Assembly: GCF_002943425.1 (NCBI RefSeq)
Contig: NZ_PTRA01000001.1
Location: forward strand, 3,348,001 to 3,412,000
Source of the DNA: Siphonobacter curvatus
GTDB lineage: Bacteria; Bacteroidota; Bacteroidia; Cytophagales; Spirosomataceae
DNA: 64,000 bases
Direction of reading: 5' to 3'
The notes beneath the pieces are model-generated. The model had not been told where the DNA came from. It saw only the letters and a program-made list of their open reading frames with translations, and did not search any database. Position numbers and translations under genes: made by a program. This document shows, piece after piece, positions 8,435 through 15,981 of the stretch (position 1 is the stretch's first letter; each line of letters begins with the position of its first letter).

Positions 8435-9130
8435 ATGGCTCTTCCCATTCGTATTGACGTCGTTTCTGACGTTGTGTGCCCCTGGTGTTATATTGGCAAA
8501 CGCCGCCTGGAATCGGCACTGGCTGAACTCAGCACTGAGGTACAGGCAGACGTGGTCTATCACCCTTTCCAGCTTGACCCTACGGTACCCCGGCAGGGAA
8601 AATCCTTTGCCGAACACATGGCCAGTAAATTCGGTCCTGGTCGTAGTGAAAGCATGTTCCAGCACGTGGAGCAGGTGGCCAGTGAGGTAGGGCTTGACTT
8701 TGACTTCAACGAAATTCCCAAATCGATCAATACCTTCGATTTACACCGCCTTCTAACGGTTGCTTACGAAAAAGGACTACAGGCTGCCACGAAAGAAGCG
8801 TTACTGAAAGCGTACTTCGTAGATCGGATTGATTTAACGCAGGAAGCGGTATTACTCAACGTACTGGAATCAGCGGGTTGGGACAAGAAAGAAGCTCTTG
8901 AAGTTCTGAAATCCGAAGTAGCCAGCGATTCGGTACAGAGTGAAATGGAATACTTCAAGCAACTGGGTGTTTCGGGCGTACCGTTTTTCATTCTCAACAA
9001 CAAGTACGCCTTGTCGGGAGCCCAACCCAAAGAAACGTTTATGCAGGCACTGCGGCAGGTGATTCAGGAAAGTCAGCCGCAAATCATTGCTGAGGGTGAT
9101 AGCTGCGATACGACTACGGGCGAATGCTAA
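8435..9130 (+). CDS. DsbA-family oxidoreductase, FrnE-like
   Basis: 231 residues with a thioredoxin-fold CPWC motif at residues 15-18 (DVVCPWCYIGKRRLE) and a late cis-Pro segment GVSGVPFFILNN near 180, the layout of FrnE-like 2-hydroxychromene isomerase/DsbA relatives. There is no signal peptide, so it acts in the cytoplasm, where FrnE proteins have thiol-disulfide exchange activity linked to oxidative stress. Two further Cys residues lie in the C-terminal tail (SCDTTTGEC), which could be a resolving pair as in some FrnE proteins. It ends at a very strong palindromic terminator. Confidence 0.9.
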   Translation: MALPIRIDVVSDVVCPWCYIGKRRLESALAELSTEVQADVVYHPFQLDPTVPRQGKSFAEHMASKFGPGRSESMFQHVEQVASEVGLDFDFNEIPKSINTFDLHRLLTVAYEKGLQAATKEALLKAYFVDRIDLTQEAVLLNVLESAGWDKKEALEVLKSEVASDSVQSEMEYFKQLGVSGVPFFILNNKYALSGAQPKETFMQALRQVIQESQPQIIAEGDSCDTTTGEC

Positions 9131-9142
9131 TACGATTCCTTT

Positions 9143-9199
9143 GAATTGAAACTAAAAAAAGAGGTCGAATGATTCGACCTCTTTTTTTAGTTTCAATTC
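9143..9199. terminator. 57-bp perfect palindrome, bidirectional terminator
   Basis: The 28-base arms 9143-9170 and 9172-9199 are exact reverse complements around a single central G at 9171. The core GAGGTCGAAT / ATTCGACCTC is flanked by seven A and seven T, so it terminates on both strands between convergent genes. Confidence 0.9.
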
Positions 9200-9210
9200 T
9201 TCCGAAAAAC

Positions 9211-9780
9211 TTACTCGCCCTGTACGGCTGCGTTCGTCATGCCGGCCCGGTAGGGATATTCCTGCATTACTTTCGCAACGGTAGCCCGGATGAGTTCATC
9301 ACGGTCTTTGCGGCGGGCGTTCAACTCACCTTTCGCCCAACCCTGCCATACCATCTCATTGGTTTTGGTATCCAGCAGACTAATAATCACCCGATTTTCT
9401 TCGTAGTTCCGGGAGCTGACGTTATTGTTAGGACCGTACCACCACCAGCCCCACATCGGACTTAAATTGTTCGATTGAATTTGCTGCAGGTTACGAGCGT
9501 CGGTGTCAAACCGGACCGTTAAATCGGCATTCTTCTCCACGCGGCGGTATCCGCGGGCACTCATCTCGGCGTCCAGGGCCTGCGTAATCCGTTTTTGCAT
9601 CAACTGGCTTCCCATCACAGGGTCTGAATTACCGCCGGGCATCGGGGCAATCGCGTAAGTACGATAGCCACTGAAGTTCGCAGTACGATCATAATCCGAA
9701 CGAACCGTAATCGAAGGGGCACAAGAGACCATAGTACCCACCAGTACTACGGCAGCTAGCATTTTTATGATTGATTTCAT
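9211..9780 (-). CDS. DUF4136-domain lipoprotein
   Basis: 189 residues with a lipoprotein signal: KMLAAVVLVGTMVSC with the lipobox Cys at residue 20, so it is lipid-anchored in the envelope. The mature part matches the DUF4136 pattern I know from Bacteroidota: SDYDRTANFSGYRTYAI near the start, MQKRITQALDAEMSARGYRR in the middle, then NRVIISLLDTKTNEMVWQGW and a late DELIRATVAKVMQEYP helix. The function of DUF4136 is unknown. Minus strand, monocistronic, convergent with the DsbA-like gene. Confidence 0.88.
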   Translation of the reverse strand: MKSIIKMLAAVVLVGTMVSCAPSITVRSDYDRTANFSGYRTYAIAPMPGGNSDPVMGSQLMQKRITQALDAEMSARGYRRVEKNADLTVRFDTDARNLQQIQSNNLSPMWGWWWYGPNNNVSSRNYEENRVIISLLDTKTNEMVWQGWAKGELNARRKDRDELIRATVAKVMQEYPYRAGMTNAAVQGE

Positions 9781-9873
9781 GGATTTAATAAAACAACTAT
9801 AAGATTAAGAGACTCTCGTTAGCGGTACTGAATCCGTATCTTTTTACTCCTCAGATTCAATAGTACAACACAT

Positions 9874-9919
9874 AAAAAACGACGGCTGTTCCCCGTAAAT
9901 TGTTGGGAAACAGCCGTCG
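9874..9919 (-). terminator. Intrinsic terminator of the trans-sulfuration gene
   Basis: On the minus strand a 15-base arm (9905-9919) pairs with 9880-9894 with one mismatch and is followed by six U (9874-9879). It lies 58 bases after the stop codon at 9977. Confidence 0.85.
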
Positions 9920-9976
9920 CTTGGCTTTTAAAGCTGATTTAAGATTTATTAACGAAAAGGGCCTTCGCCGCTCCTT

Positions 9977-11110
9977 TTAAGCGTTTTTCAGGGCCTGATC
10001 CAGGTCCGCAATCAGGTCATCGAGGTGCTCCAGACCGACCGAAACGCGTAGCAATCCGTCGGGCGTCGGACTATCCGGACCTTCGTAAATTTTACGGGGT
10101 TCGATGAGACTTTCCACACCTCCCAGACTCGTCGCCTGCGTGAACACCTTCAAAGCTCCGGCTACCTTTTTAGCACCCGGCAAACCGCCCCGTACTTCGA
10201 AAGAGAGCATTCCTCCAAAGCCATTTTTCATCTGGGCTTTGGCAATTTCATGTTGCGGATGGCTGGTGAGTCCGGGGTAATGCACTCGCTCCACGGCCGG
10301 ATGCGTTTCGAGCCACTGAGCGATAGGAAGGGCACTCGCCGACTGAGCTTTTACCCGCAGGGGCATCGTCTGGATTCCCCGCGTAATGAGCCAGCAATCA
10401 AACGGTGAAGGTACGCCGCCGGTCAGGTTCTGAATCTGACGCAGGCGTACGGCCAGTTCGCCGTCTTGAGCCAGTACCAACGCTCCGCCCAATACGTCGG
10501 AGTGGCCCCCAAAATATTTGGTCGTCGAATGCATGACCACGTCGGCTCCAAAAGCAATCGGATTCTGCAAGACGGGAGTAGCCCAGGTATTGTCCACCGC
10601 ACACAAGGCTCCTACAGAATGAGCCAGCTGGGATAAAGCCTGCAAATCGGTCAGGTACAGCAGCGGATTACTCGGCGTTTCCAGCCAAAACAGCTTGGTC
10701 GTCGGCCGGACGGCTTTTTCCACTTCTTCCAAGTTCGAGGTATCGACCAGCGAAAATTCAAGACCCCAGGGTTCAAATACATCCACGAGTAATCGTTGGG
10801 CCGCGTAGTAAGCAAACGGAGTCGTAATCACGTGATCGCCCGGCTTCAAAGCCTGAAATAAGGCGGAAATGGCGGCCATCCCCGAACCAAAAGCGAGTCC
10901 AACGGTTCCGCCTTCCAGGGCAGCCAGACTTTTTTCCAGCAAATCGCGGTTCGGGTTATTGCCTCGCGTGTACAGAAAACCGTGCGGCAGGTTGCCTTCG
11001 GCATCGCGTTCGTACGTAGTACTCAGGTAAATGGGTGTAGTTACCGCCGACGCATTCGCGTCATGAAAACGGGTGACTTGTATGGCTAGGGTTTCCAGGT
11101 TCATGTGCAA
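9977..11110 (-). CDS. PLP-dependent trans-sulfuration enzyme (cystathionine gamma-synthase/lyase family)
   Basis: 377 residues of the Cys/Met metabolism PLP family. The PLP lysine is Lys198 in HSTTKYFGGHSDVLGG. FGSGMAA (residues 74-80) binds the phosphate, the conserved Tyr/Arg lies in FLYTRGNNPNR (46-55), DNTWATP at 173-179 contains the PLP-stacking and pyridine-N contacts, and SLGGVESLIEPR is the C-terminal signature. Members make or split cystathionine, or use O-acylhomoserine with sulfide; sequence alone does not separate these. A second in-frame ATG lies six bases downstream. Palindromic sites in the upstream region suggest a repressor. Confidence 0.9.
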   Translation of the reverse strand: MHMNLETLAIQVTRFHDANASAVTTPIYLSTTYERDAEGNLPHGFLYTRGNNPNRDLLEKSLAALEGGTVGLAFGSGMAAISALFQALKPGDHVITTPFAYYAAQRLLVDVFEPWGLEFSLVDTSNLEEVEKAVRPTTKLFWLETPSNPLLYLTDLQALSQLAHSVGALCAVDNTWATPVLQNPIAFGADVVMHSTTKYFGGHSDVLGGALVLAQDGELAVRLRQIQNLTGGVPSPFDCWLITRGIQTMPLRVKAQSASALPIAQWLETHPAVERVHYPGLTSHPQHEIAKAQMKNGFGGMLSFEVRGGLPGAKKVAGALKVFTQATSLGGVESLIEPRKIYEGPDSPTPDGLLRVSVGLEHLDDLIADLDQALKNA

Positions 11111-11115
11111 CAGAT

Positions 11116-11172
11116 GCTATCAATAAGTACGGACAAAATAAATGGGAAACTTGCTTGTATGCTATCGATAGC
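11116..11172 (-). promoter_or_regulatory. Promoter region with two GCTATCGATAGC-like sites
   Basis: The 12-bp palindrome GCTATCGATAGC (11161-11172) and a degenerate copy GCTATCAATAAG (11116-11127, 9 of 12 bases shared) lie either side of a near-consensus minus-strand -7 box TTATTTTG (11134-11141). This looks like an operator pair for the trans-sulfuration gene starting at 11110. No regulator gene is adjacent. Confidence 0.35.
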
Positions 11173-11176
11173 GACG

Positions 11177-11216
11177 AAAAGAAGAAACCCGACTTATAAG
11201 TCGGGTTTCTTCTTTT
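11177..11216. terminator. 40-bp perfect palindrome, terminator
   Basis: A fully symmetric 40-base palindrome (11177-11216) with core AACCCGACTT and A/T-rich ends. It works as the minus-strand terminator for the small membrane protein gene that ends at 11248. Confidence 0.8.
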
Positions 11217-11247
11217 TTGGCCTGCCAGCACTTTAGAAACGGTACAG

Positions 11248-11505
11248 TCAGGGATTACTAAGTTGAGCTAGTACATATACAATCAAAAAGAGGCCGTAGC
11301 AATAGTAACCCATGTATTTCCCCGTAAAAGCCAGGGGTAGCAGCATCAGAGCAAATACGATCCATTCAGGCCCAATTGTTTCAACCCAGGCATGAGTGAA
11401 GTACTCGGTGATCCATACTTCAAGTGTATTTTTATTATAGAAAACACCTAGTGCTAGCATGAATAAAATCCACGTTTTCCTTGAGGGCATAAAAGTGGGC
11501 TGCAT
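11248..11505 (-). CDS. Small hydrophobic membrane protein, unknown function
   Basis: 85 residues with about three hydrophobic segments: WILFMLALGVFYNK (11-24), WIVFALMLLPLAFTG (near 48-62) and YGLFLIVYVLAQL (near 70-82). I do not recognise the family and propose no function. A second start (MPSRK) lies 15 bases downstream. It lies 41 bases beyond the stop codon of the PD40-OmpA gene on the same strand order, and has its own strong terminator, which supports it being a real transcribed gene. Confidence 0.6.
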   Translation of the reverse strand: MQPTFMPSRKTWILFMLALGVFYNKNTLEVWITEYFTHAWVETIGPEWIVFALMLLPLAFTGKYMGYYCYGLFLIVYVLAQLSNP

Positions 11506-11546
11506 TCGTTGGCTGGTTGGTCTAACATGATCACGCTATCGGCGTA

Positions 11547-13166
11547 TTACTGTTTCAGAATGACGAATTCCACCCGTCGATTTTGCTGCTTGCCTTCCGG
11601 GGTGTCATTGGTAGCCACAGGACGGGTTTCGCCAAAACCTTTGGCTACAATGCGGTTTTCAGGAATGCCTTTGGAAATCATATACGCCCGCACCGATTCG
11701 GCCCGGTCCTGCGAGAGCTTCTGGTTGGCTTCATCGGTCCCATCGCTATCGGTATGTCCATCAATTTCGACCATCATACTTCTCCGGCGATTCATCAATT
11801 CCACGACGCGGTTTAGCTCAGGGAACGACTCCGTCTGTAAGGTGGCTTTAGCCGTTTCGAAAAATACGTTGTTCAGGGCTACCTTCGCTCCTTCTTCAAT
11901 CTTCGTTACCAGCAGATCGCGGTCTTTCAATTCCAGGTACCCCCCACTGCCGAGTTTACTTAAGTCCAGATTCTGCGATTTCCCGACATACCCATCCGCC
12001 TCAGGCCGGATGCCGTACTTCTTGCCGTAGGGTAAGACAATCTTGTATTCACCCGTATTAGGGTCAGGTGTGGCTGTTCCGAGCTCGGTACCATCGGGTA
12101 GGCTCTCGTACACGATCCGGGCGTTTTCGGGTACCTTTTTCGTTTTAGCATCCAGTAGCTTACCCGTGTACAGAACTACAGCATTGGATTTGGTGGGCTG
12201 CCGGTCGGGTACCTGCGTCGCATTGGGATTACTGGCCGGAATCTGAGCGATGGTGGGCGGCACTTCGGCTGGTGGCGTCTGGTTCTGAAACTTCACCCGA
12301 ACAATATCAGCTTTTCCTTTACTACCGTTGGCGGTCACCAGATAGGCCCATTCACCCGAAGCCGGAATGGTAAAATACGCATCAAAATCAGGGGTGTTGA
12401 TTGGTGCTCCGAGGTTTTCGGGTTTACTCCAGCGTTTCCAGCTACGGTCCAGTCGCCGCGTCATCCAAATGTCGTTGGAGCCTAAACCCCCTTCGCGATT
12501 ACTGGAGAAATATAGGGTTTCGCCATCCGCCGCCAGAAAAGGTGTCGTTTCATCGGCATCTGTATTTACTTCCCGTCCCAAACTCGTGGGGCGACTCCAT
12601 TTCCCGGCTTTGTCCTGCATACTGACATACAGATCGGACTCTCGGCTATTCTTCTTTTCCGAAAAAGCCAGTAATAAGGTCTTGCCATCATTGGCCAGAA
12701 ATCCGTACTGATAATAGCCTTTATTCATGCCTTCCAATCCGGGAATGTCGAGCTTTTTCGGTCGTTCCCAGCCCGTCGCTACTTTACGCATGGTGGCAAA
12801 GCCCCGAATACTCAGGTCGTCCCCTTCTTTTTGTACCCAGTGGGTAAGGATAGTATTGCCATCGGGTGTAATGCTGTAAATGACATTATGTTCTTCACCA
12901 TTAACCGGATTGGGCATCCGGCGGGAAGGCGTCCAGCTATTTCCGGAGAGGTACTCGGCCATCCATACATCCTGACTTCCTTTTTTTTGAGAAGCATTCT
13001 GCGGATGATTTACCCGGCTGAAGTAGAGCGTACGCCCATCCGGAGCAATGACGGGCTGAATTTCTGCCGATTCAGAATTAACCGTATTACCAAGATTCTC
13101 AGGAGTTTGCTCCTGGGCCTGAGCGTACACACTTATACAGGAAAGCAGAATAAAAAGTCGTTTCAT
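11547..13166 (-). CDS. PD40 beta-propeller / OmpA-domain protein
   Basis: 539 residues with a signal peptide (MKRLFILLSCISVYAQAQ). Residues 35-280 contain WD40-like PD40 repeats (PDGRTLYFSRVNHP, ADGETLYFSSNREGGLGSND, SGEWAYLVTANG). A Pro-rich linker follows, then a carboxypeptidase-regulatory-like beta sandwich near 330-410. The C-terminal OmpA domain (about 430-539) has VEIDGHTDSDG and NRRVEFVIL, the peptidoglycan-binding motif. Such proteins anchor the outer membrane to the cell wall in Bacteroidota, and related ones occur with gliding or type IX secretion systems, none of which is seen here. Confidence 0.93.
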   Translation of the reverse strand: MKRLFILLSCISVYAQAQEQTPENLGNTVNSESAEIQPVIAPDGRTLYFSRVNHPQNASQKKGSQDVWMAEYLSGNSWTPSRRMPNPVNGEEHNVIYSITPDGNTILTHWVQKEGDDLSIRGFATMRKVATGWERPKKLDIPGLEGMNKGYYQYGFLANDGKTLLLAFSEKKNSRESDLYVSMQDKAGKWSRPTSLGREVNTDADETTPFLAADGETLYFSSNREGGLGSNDIWMTRRLDRSWKRWSKPENLGAPINTPDFDAYFTIPASGEWAYLVTANGSKGKADIVRVKFQNQTPPAEVPPTIAQIPASNPNATQVPDRQPTKSNAVVLYTGKLLDAKTKKVPENARIVYESLPDGTELGTATPDPNTGEYKIVLPYGKKYGIRPEADGYVGKSQNLDLSKLGSGGYLELKDRDLLVTKIEEGAKVALNNVFFETAKATLQTESFPELNRVVELMNRRRSMMVEIDGHTDSDGTDEANQKLSQDRAESVRAYMISKGIPENRIVAKGFGETRPVATNDTPEGKQQNRRVEFVILKQ

Positions 13167-13311
13167 TAGGGGACGTTAGGCTGGATAGTAGTAAGGTACG
13201 TGCAAGAGATCAGGTTGCATCCGCTGACCTGACGATCAAATCGGCCTACACGTAATCCATGAATGGATCAAAATTAACGAGCGATACGTCGGTTCTGTAT
13301 ATACCCTACCC

Positions 13312-13893
13312 TCAGATTTTTTTCCGGTCTACCCACTTTTCCGTGACAACGGGCTGGTGCGTTCGCATGAGGGCGAATAATTCTTCGATGGAATCTGATA
13401 CTAGCAGTAGTTCCCGGTTCACGGCTTTAAGAAAGCCCGCTTCCACCATACGATCCATCATTTGTAGGAGTGGATCATAAAAACCATTGACATTCAAAAG
13501 GCCAATGGGCTTACTGTGAATCTGTAATTGCTTCCAGGTAAGAATTTCGAATAATTCATCCATGGAACCAAAGCCCCCAGGAATGGTAATAAAGCCATCG
13601 GCCCGTTCGGCCATCTGGGCTTTGCGTTCGTGCATGGTTTCGGTAACGATCAGTTCGTTCAGACCGGCGTGAGCAACTTCCCATTTTTTCAGAAAATCAG
13701 GAATAACGCCAATGACTTCCCCACCCTGAGCCAATACGGCATCGGCAAGGATGCCCATTAACCCGACGTTTCCGCCGCCGTATACCAGTCGCAACTGTTG
13801 GTCGGCCAAATACTGACCCAGCTCAATGGCCGTTTGACGGTACACTAAATCGGAGCCCGCATTGGCTCCACAAAATACAGCAATGTTTTTCAT
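13312..13893 (-). CDS. LOG-family protein (TIGR00730-type nucleotide 5'-monophosphate phosphoribohydrolase)
   Basis: 193 residues. The family signatures are VFCGANAG at the N-terminus (7-14), VYGGGNVGLMG near 39-49 and PGGFGSMDELFEILTW near 105-120, a PGGxGTxxE motif with Ser in place of Thr. LOG enzymes hydrolyse the N-glycosidic bond of nucleoside 5'-monophosphates, including cytokinin ribotides; the bacterial physiological substrate is often unclear. No transmembrane segment. It is transcribed on the minus strand, downstream of the Ycf48-like gene with a 75-base gap, so the two may share a transcript. Confidence 0.92.
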   Translation of the reverse strand: MKNIAVFCGANAGSDLVYRQTAIELGQYLADQQLRLVYGGGNVGLMGILADAVLAQGGEVIGVIPDFLKKWEVAHAGLNELIVTETMHERKAQMAERADGFITIPGGFGSMDELFEILTWKQLQIHSKPIGLLNVNGFYDPLLQMMDRMVEAGFLKAVNRELLLVSDSIEELFALMRTHQPVVTEKWVDRKKI

Positions 13894-13968
13894 GGGAATT
13901 AGTATTCACTAATGGTGACGGATCGGCTCAGCCTTCCATCGAGGATCACAGGGCGAGCCTGCTTTCGA

Positions 13969-15069
13969 TTATTTTTTCCTGGAAGCTTTCTTCTGCGGCG
14001 TGGGACGGAAACCCTCAAACTTAGCAATCAGCCCTTTGGCTCCTACAGCCCAGCCGTCTTTTCCCGCAAAACTAACCGCATGAAAAGGTGAATCATCCAG
14101 TTTGTTCCAGGTTTTACCGCCGTTGATGGAATAACCCGTGCCTGAAGGTCCTACGGTGATCAACCGCTCAATGACCGATGCTACCGGAGCTTCTCCCGCC
14201 ATGGCCTTGTATTCCTGCCGATATACGGTCACGGCTTCTTTCAGGCCCGGCGGATTGGTTGAAGGCAATAGTTGCCAGGTTTTACCGCCGTCCTGCGTAA
14301 CGATTACATTTTGCGTTGAATCACTGACGTGCAGATAATCTCCGCCCACGGCAATACCCCGCAGTCGGTTAAAAAAGTGCAAGCCAAAGATGCCCGATGT
14401 TTTGCCCGCGGGTAAGGGTGTTTCGGCAACTTCCCAGCTTTTTCCAAAATCTTTGGAACGGAATACCCGTGCAAATTTACTGCCACCGGTACCAATCCAA
14501 GCCCAGCTTTTCGCGGAAACTACCATTGAGGTTCCACTGGCCGCAAACGCTGCTTCTCCTTCTTCGATTGGGGGAAATTGATCCCGTGGTACTTCGGACC
14601 AGGTTTTGCCGCCATCGCTGGTAGTGAGTACAAAGAATTTATGATCAACCGGATCGCCGAAGGCAATGCCGTGTTCCTTATCCCAGAACTCAATCCCATC
14701 CAGAAAGGCTCCTTTCTGATGAGTCTGATAGACGAGTTTCCAGGTCTGTCCAGCGTCTTCCGTACGATAGATGCGGGCGGCTCCCTTATCGGCATCGCCG
14801 GCACTCATGGCTACGGCAGTTTCGGCATTAAAGGCGTGGATGTCCCGGAAATCGAGTGCTTCCGCTCCAACAACTGAATGAATTTCCCAGTTAGTACCGC
14901 CGTCCTGCGTGCGTAGTACCTGCCCTTTGGTGCCTCCAATCCAGCATACTTTGGCAGACACCGTATGTACCGCTCTGAAATGGGCTTCCGTTTGAGCTGG
15001 CTGTACTTTCCATTGCCCCCAGGCCGTTGCCGTCAGAAGCCAGCAGTACAGAAGATTTCGTAAAAACAT
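13969..15069 (-). CDS. Ycf48-like / BNR-repeat exported beta-propeller
   Basis: 366 residues with a signal peptide (LLYCWLLTATAWGQ). Repeats of the type TQDGGTNWEIHS, TEDAGQTWKLVY, TSDGGKTWSEVP, KDFGKSWEVAE, TQDGGKTWQLLP and SINGGKTWNKL recur about every 45-60 residues, marking blades of a BNR/Ycf48-type propeller. In photosynthetic organisms Ycf48 assists photosystem II assembly; here the organism has no sign of that, so only the fold is informative. The C-terminus is basic (PTPQKKASRKK). Function unknown. Confidence 0.85.
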   Translation of the reverse strand: MFLRNLLYCWLLTATAWGQWKVQPAQTEAHFRAVHTVSAKVCWIGGTKGQVLRTQDGGTNWEIHSVVGAEALDFRDIHAFNAETAVAMSAGDADKGAARIYRTEDAGQTWKLVYQTHQKGAFLDGIEFWDKEHGIAFGDPVDHKFFVLTTSDGGKTWSEVPRDQFPPIEEGEAAFAASGTSMVVSAKSWAWIGTGGSKFARVFRSKDFGKSWEVAETPLPAGKTSGIFGLHFFNRLRGIAVGGDYLHVSDSTQNVIVTQDGGKTWQLLPSTNPPGLKEAVTVYRQEYKAMAGEAPVASVIERLITVGPSGTGYSINGGKTWNKLDDSPFHAVSFAGKDGWAVGAKGLIAKFEGFRPTPQKKASRKK

Positions 15070-15293
15070 TCGGATGGATTTAAGCTATGGTCTGAATGAA
15101 CAGTAAAAATAGATCATTTACTGATGTTGACCGTATAAAGCCAGACCGAATTTCGTGCGTACACCGTGTGGATAGTGGCTTGGGACCCCTTCTGGAAGTA
15201 CTTGCTGCACTTATGATAAACTAGCGAGAAGTACTGGGCTATCACAGGATCCGTATTTGGTTCCGCTGCTACGGTTGGTCATTTAGTCCGTAT

Positions 15294-15430
15294 GCATTCC
15301 ATGCCGGGCATCGCATGCCGGCACGCCCACCGCTGACTTCCTCTTGTTCAGGCCACCGCTTTGCCGAGTGAGCGACCATGGGATGGCCCCCATGGAATGG
15401 TAAGCGGCTTGAAATTCCGGCATGGAATGC
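15294..15430. repeat. Foldback element with 14-bp perfect inverted ends
   Basis: GCATTCCATGCCGG at 15294-15307 is the exact reverse complement of 15417-15430. The pairing can continue outward with single-base bulges (GTCC/TAT against ATA/GGAC). The interior holds CCACCGCT twice (15328-15335 and 15352-15359) and a CCATGGG/CCCATGG hairpin near 15377-15396. Whether it is a small non-autonomous transposon or a structured RNA is open. Confidence 0.5.
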
Positions 15431-15914
15431 GATAGGACGGGGTTTGGTTTTATACCGTCCATGTAGTTATCCGGCTATACTTTAACAACTAGCAACGAAT
15501 AACCATCAACAAACAACTACTATACCCAGTCTAGGTGAATAGCGAAACTCAAAAAAATAAAGCTTTTGATAGGATATGGTCACTATCGAATGGGGTAAAG
15601 TCTCCAACCAGCCTAAACTCGGTCTATTCAAGGCAACGTAAGTAAAATATCCTTTCTCCTGACTGCTTATAGACCTTCTTGTTAAGCAGCCAGTACAGGA
15701 AAAACAAGGAACGTATGCTTACTTCATTTTTACAAAAAACCGACGGCATCGTTGACATTGATAGTAACGAATCGGCATGAAAAAGAAGAGGTATCGAAAG
15801 GCCACGGGTCGCTGACGACGCTCGATTGACGTAGACTGGCAATAGGGGCATTGCCTCTGGAAAGTGATGGGGAACATGGTGAGATAAAGCGTTGGCGGAC
15901 AGAGTGTAAAGCTA

Positions 15915-15944
15915 TTAAAAAGCCGGAAACGTTTGTTTCCGGCT
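15915..15944 (-). terminator. Intrinsic terminator of the FtsZ-like gene
   Basis: The stem AGCCGGAAAC / GTTTCCGGCT (15921-15930 with 15935-15944) is followed on the minus strand by a U-rich run. It lies 38 bases beyond the stop codon at 15982. Confidence 0.85.
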
Positions 15945-15981
15945 CAGCATATTTTCCCGATGATCTTTAATTAATTATCTT

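Larger units (their letters stand above)
15070..15981. other. Gene-poor 0.9 kb region
   Basis: No convincing gene. It contains the foldback element at 15294-15430, half of an inverted repeat whose partner sequence occurs at 24622 (AATAACCATCAACAAA at 15498-15513), a faint transposase-like reading frame around 15710-15950, and the FtsZ-like gene's terminator. The short minus-strand ORF at 15624-15851 has no recognisable features. Confidence 0.55.

Noticed and set aside
11111-11247. SAM riboswitch ahead of the trans-sulfuration gene
   Set aside because: The upstream region is too short and has only palindromes, not the SAM-I or SAM-II folds.
15294-15430. Integron attC site
   Set aside because: There is no integrase, no cassette array and no R/L box pattern; only a foldback.
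15624-15851. 75-residue minus-strand frame in the gene-poor region
   Set aside because: No promoter, no domain, biased composition; not enough to call a gene.
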